A DNA stretch of 10,012 nucleotides from Spartobacteria bacterium (lineage in GTDB: Bacteria > Verrucomicrobiota > Verrucomicrobiia > Chthoniobacterales > UBA10450): the NCBI GenBank assembly GCA_021324035.1, contig JAJPJU010000194.1, forward strand, positions 1 through 10,012, written 5' to 3'. The translations under genes were made by a program, and so were the position numbers. Below are positions 5,317 through 10,012 of this stretch, one piece after another. The notes beneath the pieces are model-generated. The model had not been told where the DNA came from. It saw only the letters and a list, made by a program, of their open reading frames with translations, and did no database searches. Positions within the stretch are counted from its first letter, which is position 1, and every line of letters begins with the position of its first letter.

Positions 5317-6381
5317 CTACGGCTTGGGGCTCACCTTGAGAATTCTCCCTTCTGCCGGATCAATCAAATAGGCCGTTTGACCTTGTGCCGCAATGACGCT
5401 GCGTGCCTGTTTCGCAGTCGGAATCAATGCTTTCACGTGAAATTTTCCGTCGTTGCTCACATCGGCAATCGTCAAAGTGGCTGTAACAGAACCAGCGGCA
5501 TAAAGGACGTTTTGGTCGGCTGAAAAATCGATATCGTCCAGGCCGGCGCCAGTCGTAACCGAATCGATAAACTTGCCGCCGTGGGTAATATCGAGACTCA
5601 CCACGTGGTCTCCGCAGGCAACGAATAGAAAACCGCGCGCAGTGTCCAGGGCGAGGCCTTGCAAATCGTGGCTTCTCGGATCCAGCTCTGATGAGATTTT
5701 GTGGGATCGAACATCGATCGCGATCGTCTTTCCGGTCTCCTCAATGTTTGTGTAAAATTGTCCGCGCTGATTGTCGACGGTACCTCCTTCCGTCGGTGCC
5801 TCCATCGGGATTCGCAATTTCCATTTCAGGTGCCCCGGCACGGCCGCATCAAACACTTCTATGGATTTGCTTGCTCCGGTTCGAATCCATACTTCGCGGG
5901 TCTCCAGTACATACACCGCTCCATCAGGCTCACGGGCCGCCTCGGTTGGATCACGACTCACCGGCAATGTTTCCCCGCGTTCCAGAGTTTGCCCGTTGAT
6001 TACCGTCAACGTCGAATTGCCGCGATTTCCAATGTAGACCCATCCGTTGCCAATGCAGACCGCAGTAGCGCCCATTCTAATTTTATGACCTTCCAGATCC
6101 ACCTCCGCGGTTTTGAATCCCGGAATTTTACGCACGTCATCGCTCGCTTGATCAATGACGTCCACGTTCCCGGTATTGCTTGCCGGCACCCACAGCCGCC
6201 CGGTCGCGCGGTCGTAGGCGAGATGATCGAAAATAACGGCGCCATTTGAATCAGGCACCGCAATCGATCTGACTTCGTAATTTATCGCCGGCGTGTGTCC
6301 CCTGACGGCGTCACTTACGATGAAAAAGATGGACAGCCAAAACACGCATTTTATCGCAACGCTAGTTCCTCGCCTTGTCAT
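5317..6381 (-). CDS. Secreted YncE-like beta-propeller protein
   Basis: A 354-residue exported protein with repeated beta-propeller blades of the YVTN/YncE type, probably a periplasmic binding or scaffold domain; the ligand is unknown. The signal peptide is clear: basic MTRR, hydrophobic core CVFWLSIFFIV (12-22), likely cleavage near residue 28. Blade-like repeats recur with the pattern 'x-aromatic/aliphatic-V-x-(N/D)...V-x-V-I-(D/N)': LWVPASNTGNVDVID (63-77), VYIGNRGNSTLTVING (116-131), FYTNIEETGKTIAIDV (209-224), LFVACGDHVVSLDI (252-265) and LYAAGSVTATLTIADV (293-308). The ATG overlaps the permease stop codon by 4 nt (ATGA), pointing to translational coupling and fixing the start. It is the last gene of the DoxX-PadR-permease-propeller cluster. 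There is no catalytic motif. The fold is a confident call; the function is not known. Confidence 0.85.
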   Translation of the reverse strand: MTRRGTSVAIKCVFWLSIFFIVSDAVRGHTPAINYEVRSIAVPDSNGAVIFDHLAYDRATGRLWVPASNTGNVDVIDQASDDVRKIPGFKTAEVDLEGHKIRMGATAVCIGNGWVYIGNRGNSTLTVINGQTLERGETLPVSRDPTEAAREPDGAVYVLETREVWIRTGASKSIEVFDAAVPGHLKWKLRIPMEAPTEGGTVDNQRGQFYTNIEETGKTIAIDVRSHKISSELDPRSHDLQGLALDTARGFLFVACGDHVVSLDITHGGKFIDSVTTGAGLDDIDFSADQNVLYAAGSVTATLTIADVSNDGKFHVKALIPTAKQARSVIAAQGQTAYLIDPAEGRILKVSPKP

Positions 6382-9047
6382 GTTCTTAGCGCTCGGGCCG
6401 GATCGACGCGGGCGGCGCGGCGAGCAGGCAGAAAACAGGCAATTAGCGCTACTGCGATAAGGACCACCAACGCCGATCCGAATGAGACCGGGTCGCGCGG
6501 ACTCACTTGGTAGAGCAGGTTGCCCATCAAACGCGTCAATAAGAGCGCTGCGATCGCGCCGATAACAATTCCCGCCGCGGTTAGGCGAAGGCCGCGGGAA
6601 ATGACGAGTCTCAAGACATCACCGGCGCGAGCGCCGAGCGCCATCCGCATACCCAGCTCGCGGGTGCTTTGCGAAACGGAATAGGACATGACAGCATACA
6701 ATCCAATCGAGGCGAGGAAGAGGGCCATTCCACCGAAAATTGCCAGCAACGCTACCGCCAGGCGTTGGGTGTAACTCATGACATCGACTTGCTCCTGCAA
6801 AGTGATTGCGTCCAGCGGCGCCAGGTTCGGATCGAGCGCGTGCACTTCGCGCGCCAGCGCATTGCTGATCGCAGGCGCGCTTTGGCTCGTCCGAATGATG
6901 ATGTTGTTCTGGACGAAAAAGTTCTGGCGAACCGGAACGTAAAAAAACGGCGTTGACTGCTCAAGCTTGGTCCGGTAGTTCGCATTTTTTGCCAGACCGA
7001 CGATCTCCATCCATTTGTCTTTGACCTTGAGGCGCTGACCGACCGGATCTTTTCCCGGCCAATATTTGGTCGCCATAGTCTGATTGACGACCGCGACCGG
7101 GGGCGCGTTCTCGTCGTCAGTGCGATTAAACTCGCGGCCGGCTACGATCGGAATTCCTATCGCAGCAAAATATTCTTCGCCAACTTCGTTGTAATCGGCC
7201 GCCAACTGCTCATTGCGCGGCGGCTGATAACCTTCGATCTCCAAAGGCGCGGACGAGTAAACCCCGTAGCTGAACGGCCTGAGTCGTGCCAACGTCGCCG
7301 ATTGAACACCGGGAAGCGTCCGAATTCGCTCGAGCAGTTGTTCGTAAAAAATCTTTGCCCTATCGGGTTTGTAGCCGGCGGAAAAAAGATCTACCGCCGA
7401 CACGACGACGCTTCGCGTCGAAAATCCGGGGTCGGCATTTTGCATTTGCACCAGGCTTCGGAGCACTAATCCGGTGCCGGCGATAAGCACAAAACTCAGC
7501 GCCACTTGAACGAACACCAGCACCGAGCGCAGTCGCGATTGGCCGCTGCCGCCAATCATTCCGCTGCCTTCGCTTTTGAGCGAGCCCGAAAGATCGACAT
7601 GACTGGCTTGAATCGCCGGCACCAATGCGAACAGCATGGTCGATCCAATGCAAACTCCGACGCTCAAGACCAAGACACGCCAATCGAGATGTCCCGGATA
7701 ATCAATCGTGATGCCCGGGGTCCGGACCGGAGAGACCAAAACCAGAGCGTTGCGACACCAGTAGGCGACCAGGATTCCACCGGCGGCTGCGATCAGAGAG
7801 AGAAGCAGGCCTTCAGTAAAAAGTTGCTTAATCAAACGCCGGCGCCCGGCTCCGAGCGCGAGTCGCATCGTCATTTCATGTCGTCGCAATAGAGACCGTG
7901 CGAGCAACAGATTGCTGACATTTGCACAGGCAATGAGCAGAACGAAAAACGCTACTGCCGCTGTGATGCCCAAGGTGGGCGACAGATTCGCTACTGCGTT
8001 GAACGGTGTTTTCCAAAGCGGCAGAATCTCAAAGTGGTGCCCCCGGTTTGTCTCCGGATAATCGTTCTCAAGGCGTTGCCCAATCGCATCCAACTCGGCC
8101 TGCGCCTGTTGTCGCGTGACGCCCGGCTTTAAAAAAGCGTAACCTTCAATCCAACGCGCGCCGCGGTTTTCGAGCTTGTATCCCGTTGTGTCGAACGTCT
8201 CCTGCATCGATGTCGGGACCCAAAAGTTAAAGGAGTAGCCGATGAAGGTGCCGTGAAATTCTTCGGGCGCGACGCCAATGATTGTGTGTTGAACGCCGTT
8301 GAGGAATTGGGTCTTGCCGATAATGTCGCGATCGCCTTTGTAACGGTCCTGCCAGGTTAGGTAACTAATTACCGTGACCGGATGCGCGTTGCGTCCTTCG
8401 CCTTCTTCCGGACGAAATCCGCGGCCAAGCATTGGCTGAACCCCGAGCGCATCGAAATAATTTGCGGAAACGATTCCACCTGAAGCCCGCTCGGCCCGGT
8501 CGCCGATGCTCAGGGTCGTGCCCATGATCCGATCGACAATGAAGGACTCGAACAGAGTTGAGTTCTTTTGAAGATCGAGAAAGTCGGGGTAGGAGAGGCC
8601 TTCGCGTTCGGTAGTTCCTTCCTTGGTGCCAAAGAGCGCAACCATTCGGTCCTGGTGTGCAACCAGCGGGTAGGGGCGAATCAAAATTCCTTCGATCCAA
8701 CTCATGACCGCGGCACTGGTGCCGATTCCAAGAGTGAGACAAAGGATTGCCAGGATCGAGAAGCTGGGATTCCGGCGAAGCATTCGGGCGCCGAAACGGA
8801 TGTCTTGGACAAATTCGTCTGCCCACCTCCAGACACGCTGTTCGCGTGCGGTTTCCTTGATTTGTTCGACGCCGCCGAACTCTCGTAATGCTGAATTGCG
8901 GGCATCGTCCGGCGACATTCCAGAGGCAACGTTTCGTTCGGTTAAAAAATCGATATGCGCCTGCATCTCCGCAGCCATCTCCGCGTCGGTGCGGCTTTTA
9001 CGGAACAATCCGGCGAATCGATAGAACCAGGCACGAAGTCGCGGCAT
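6378..9047 (-). CDS. ADOP/MacB-like FtsX-type ABC transporter permease (orphan permease)
   Basis: An 889-residue inner-membrane permease of the MacB/FtsX class in the ADOP arrangement (acidobacterial duplicated orphan permease). The order is: a cytosolic helical prefix (about 12-71, DAEMAAEMQAHIDFLTERNV and DDARNSALREFGG); first membrane helix (about 96-124); periplasmic MacB core (about 130-355); FtsX block 1 (about 361-480, with RRHEMTMRLALGAGRRRL); a second entry helix (about 507-530); second periplasmic core (to about 760); and FtsX block 2 (about 763-889, with STRELGMRMALGAR, ending PARRAARVDPARALRT). There is no ATP-binding cassette in the protein or elsewhere in the window. I placed the start at 9047 because the prefix domain begins there, 5 nt after PadR stops. 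A longer frame to 9188 would run through PadR. PadR control and the coupled propeller gene suggest envelope efflux or stress sensing; the substrate is unknown. Confidence 0.92.
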   Translation of the reverse strand: MPRLRAWFYRFAGLFRKSRTDAEMAAEMQAHIDFLTERNVASGMSPDDARNSALREFGGVEQIKETAREQRVWRWADEFVQDIRFGARMLRRNPSFSILAILCLTLGIGTSAAVMSWIEGILIRPYPLVAHQDRMVALFGTKEGTTEREGLSYPDFLDLQKNSTLFESFIVDRIMGTTLSIGDRAERASGGIVSANYFDALGVQPMLGRGFRPEEGEGRNAHPVTVISYLTWQDRYKGDRDIIGKTQFLNGVQHTIIGVAPEEFHGTFIGYSFNFWVPTSMQETFDTTGYKLENRGARWIEGYAFLKPGVTRQQAQAELDAIGQRLENDYPETNRGHHFEILPLWKTPFNAVANLSPTLGITAAVAFFVLLIACANVSNLLLARSLLRRHEMTMRLALGAGRRRLIKQLFTEGLLLSLIAAAGGILVAYWCRNALVLVSPVRTPGITIDYPGHLDWRVLVLSVGVCIGSTMLFALVPAIQASHVDLSGSLKSEGSGMIGGSGQSRLRSVLVFVQVALSFVLIAGTGLVLRSLVQMQNADPGFSTRSVVVSAVDLFSAGYKPDRAKIFYEQLLERIRTLPGVQSATLARLRPFSYGVYSSAPLEIEGYQPPRNEQLAADYNEVGEEYFAAIGIPIVAGREFNRTDDENAPPVAVVNQTMATKYWPGKDPVGQRLKVKDKWMEIVGLAKNANYRTKLEQSTPFFYVPVRQNFFVQNNIIIRTSQSAPAISNALAREVHALDPNLAPLDAITLQEQVDVMSYTQRLAVALLAIFGGMALFLASIGLYAVMSYSVSQSTRELGMRMALGARAGDVLRLVISRGLRLTAAGIVIGAIAALLLTRLMGNLLYQVSPRDPVSFGSALVVLIAVALIACFLPARRAARVDPARALRT

Positions 9048-9052
9048 AATTA

Positions 9053-9385
9053 TTACGCTTTGGATAAGACGAAATCGATTCCCTTGGTGATGCGGGACCA
9101 ATGTTCCTGTTCCGCGGCGAGCTGCCTTCTTCCGGCGGCGGTTAGCTTGTAATAGCGGGCTCTGCGATTGTTGTCGGACACGCCCCATTCGGCTTTGATC
9201 CAGCCCTGCGCTTCCAAGCGATAAAGCGCTGGATAAAGAGATCCTTGTTCGACGTGCAAAATGTCCTTCGACATTTGCTGGATCCGGTCGGCGATCCCGA
9301 GCCCGTGCCGCGGATCGTGCTGGAGCGCTTTTAAGATCAACATGTCGAGCGTTCCGTAGACGAGGTCGGGTTTTTCTTTTCCCAT
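9053..9385 (-). CDS. PadR-family transcriptional regulator
   Basis: A 110-residue winged-helix repressor of the PadR type, expected to bind operator DNA as a dimer and to release it on ligand binding. Signatures in order: GTLDMLILKAL (11-21), HGLGIADRI (27-35), the recognition region GSLYPALYRLEAQGWIKAEW (48-67), the wing DNNRRARYYKLTAAGRRQL (71-89), and a C-terminal helix for dimerisation. This is the short PadR form that usually precedes ADOP permeases. Five nucleotides separate it from both the DoxX gene upstream and the permease downstream. The start at 9385 matches the family N-terminus (MGKEKPDLVYGTLDML), though no good Shine-Dalgarno is seen, which suggests coupled translation from the upstream gene. 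Its likely target is its own operon; candidate dyads lie at 9805-9855. Confidence 0.93.
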   Translation of the reverse strand: MGKEKPDLVYGTLDMLILKALQHDPRHGLGIADRIQQMSKDILHVEQGSLYPALYRLEAQGWIKAEWGVSDNNRRARYYKLTAAGRRQLAAEQEHWSRITKGIDFVLSKA

Positions 9386-9390
9386 AAAGG

Positions 9391-9798
9391 TCAGGTTCCA
9401 GAGCGCGAGGATGCTTTTTGCGTTAACGCGGAGTCAACGCTCCAGGAACCGCTTCCGTAAAACACCATTAGGAAAAACGCGAAGCAGTAGACGACCGCCA
9501 GCTCGCCGCCATTGGAGATCGGAAAAAAACCGCGCCCAAAGGAAAACATAAAATAGGCAACCGCCATTTCGCCGCTGGCAAAAAACGCCGCGACTCTGGT
9601 GAAAAATCCGAGCGCCACCAAAAATCCGCAGATGAGTTCGATCCCGCCGCTGACCAATCCAAGGGTACTGTGCGAGGGACCGTACTGACTGGCGGGGAAT
9701 CCGAAGATTTTAGTTCCACCGTGACAGGCGAAGAGCAGTCCGATCACCAGGCGTGCGATGCAATAAACGAGATCGGCGTAACGATTGAGCCAATTCAT
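9391..9798 (-). CDS. DoxX family membrane protein
   Basis: A 135-residue integral membrane protein of the DoxX family, whose biochemical role is poorly defined; members have been linked to redox and thiol stress. Four hydrophobic segments are visible: about 10-26 (LVYCIARLVIGLLFACHG), 45-65 (LGLVSGGIELICGFLVALGF), 66-86 and 99-115. The family motif ARLVIGLLFACHGGTKIFGF (15-34) and the GGIELICG turn are present. I chose the ATG at 9798, where family alignment begins. A TTG at 9834 preceded by AGGGG would add 12 residues and is a fair alternative. It is the first gene of the four-gene minus-strand cluster, and PadR starts 5 nt after its stop. Confidence 0.88.
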   Translation of the reverse strand: MNWLNRYADLVYCIARLVIGLLFACHGGTKIFGFPASQYGPSHSTLGLVSGGIELICGFLVALGFFTRVAAFFASGEMAVAYFMFSFGRGFFPISNGGELAVVYCFAFFLMVFYGSGSWSVDSALTQKASSRSGT

Positions 9799-9804
9799 TG
9801 GAAA

Positions 9805-9855
9805 CCTAGACAGTCTGGGTAACAAACCGTTCAATCTTTCCCCTAGACTGTCAAG
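9805..9855 (-). promoter_or_regulatory. Candidate operator dyads and -35 element upstream of the DoxX-PadR operon
   Basis: The plus-strand 7-mer CCTAGAC occurs twice, at 9805-9811 and 9842-9848, each followed by (A/T)GTC. The first copy is a 15-nt palindrome centred on 9812 (CCTAGAC-A-GTCTGGG, one G-T pair). The second contains AGAC-T-GTC and overlaps a minus-strand TTGACA (9849-9854), a candidate -35. I cannot find a good -10 at 16-18 nt. Two similar dyads 37 nt apart ahead of a PadR-containing operon fit repressor sites, but PadR sites are usually ATGT/ACAT-like, so another regulator is possible. Confidence 0.4.
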
Positions 9856-9873
9856 TTGAGAATGCGCGAGGTG

Positions 9874-10012
9874 TTAGTAGTCAAGTGGCGGTGATGCGCG
9901 CAACGCAACCACAACAGCGACAGCTACAGGGACGGTAACGAACGCGGTCCGGTAGACCAACACTCGCGATTGAGAGTAACTCTGTTTGCCCACGGGGAGC
10001 AAAGCGATGGCG
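9874..10012 (-). CDS. Possible 3' end of an unidentified gene entering from the right edge
   Basis: The minus-strand frame read from 10011 is open for 45 codons to a TAA at 9874-9876. It gives a C-terminus with a hydrophobic, valine/alanine-rich stretch (AFVTVPVAVAVVVAL) followed by RASPPLDY. It could be the tail of a membrane protein encoded upstream of DoxX, 75 nt away on the same strand. No family is recognisable from 45 residues. A run of this length without a stop is not rare by chance in this base composition, so this is only a candidate partial gene. Confidence 0.3.
   Translation of the reverse strand, partial: AIALLPVGKQSYSQSRVLVYRTAFVTVPVAVAVVVALRASPPLDY

Noticed and set aside
5301..5320. 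Hairpin GTAGT/ACTAC with T-run near the end of the propeller gene as an intrinsic terminator.
   Set aside because: The stem is only 5 bp and the T-run lies in the loop instead of after the stem.
5701..6249. Plus-strand open frame of 182 codons opposite the propeller gene.
   Set aside because: Antisense shadow; the minus-strand frame has a signal peptide and regular propeller blades.
9048..9188. N-terminal extension of the permease by 47 residues.
   Set aside because: It would run out of frame through the PadR coding end, and the family prefix domain begins at the ATG at 9047.

Overview
The window looks like chromosomal DNA of a free-living, probably soil-dwelling Gram-negative bacterium. 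Verrucomicrobiota (Chthoniobacterales-like) is my best guess and Acidobacteriota the main alternative. The reasons are a DUF5069 protein, a PadR-controlled ADOP/MacB-type orphan permease, and intergenic DNA crowded with short degenerate repeats. This is inference from family distribution, with no 16S or marker gene in view.

Left part (1-4929), tryptophan/kynurenine catabolism mixed with small proteins. ACMSD (+, 113-1150) faces a YidB/DUF937 protein (-, 1220-1654), and a folded repeat lies between them. YidB is divergent from a DUF3597 protein (+, 1827-2231). Then follow three minus-strand genes: tryptophan 2,3-dioxygenase (2287-3072), DUF5069 (3252-3695) and a Rieske non-haem iron oxygenase (3802-4929). 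Tryptophan dioxygenase opens the kynurenine route and ACMSD works late in it. The middle enzymes (formamidase, kynurenine monooxygenase, kynureninase, 3-hydroxyanthranilate dioxygenase) are not in this window.

Middle (4930-5316): a divergent intergenic stretch holding a possible small lipoprotein (+, about 5012-5257).

Right part (5317-9798): a tight minus-strand cluster read from the right, DoxX membrane protein, PadR repressor, large ADOP/MacB-like permease, then a secreted YncE-like beta-propeller. Spacings are 5 nt, 5 nt and a 4-nt overlap, so this is almost certainly one operon. Upstream lie two dyad motifs, one overlapping a TTGACA hexamer, and an open frame entering from the right edge.

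The least ordinary content is in the gaps. Four intergenic loci carry degenerate heptamer arrays, each with its own core sequence but three of the four, plus the right arm of the fourth, sharing a TC (or GA on the other strand) every 7 nt. At two loci the arrays face each other as inverted repeats. A separate element at 1150-1202 folds on paper into a perfect three-way junction with complementary loops. I saw no RNA genes, CRISPR arrays, transposases or phage genes.
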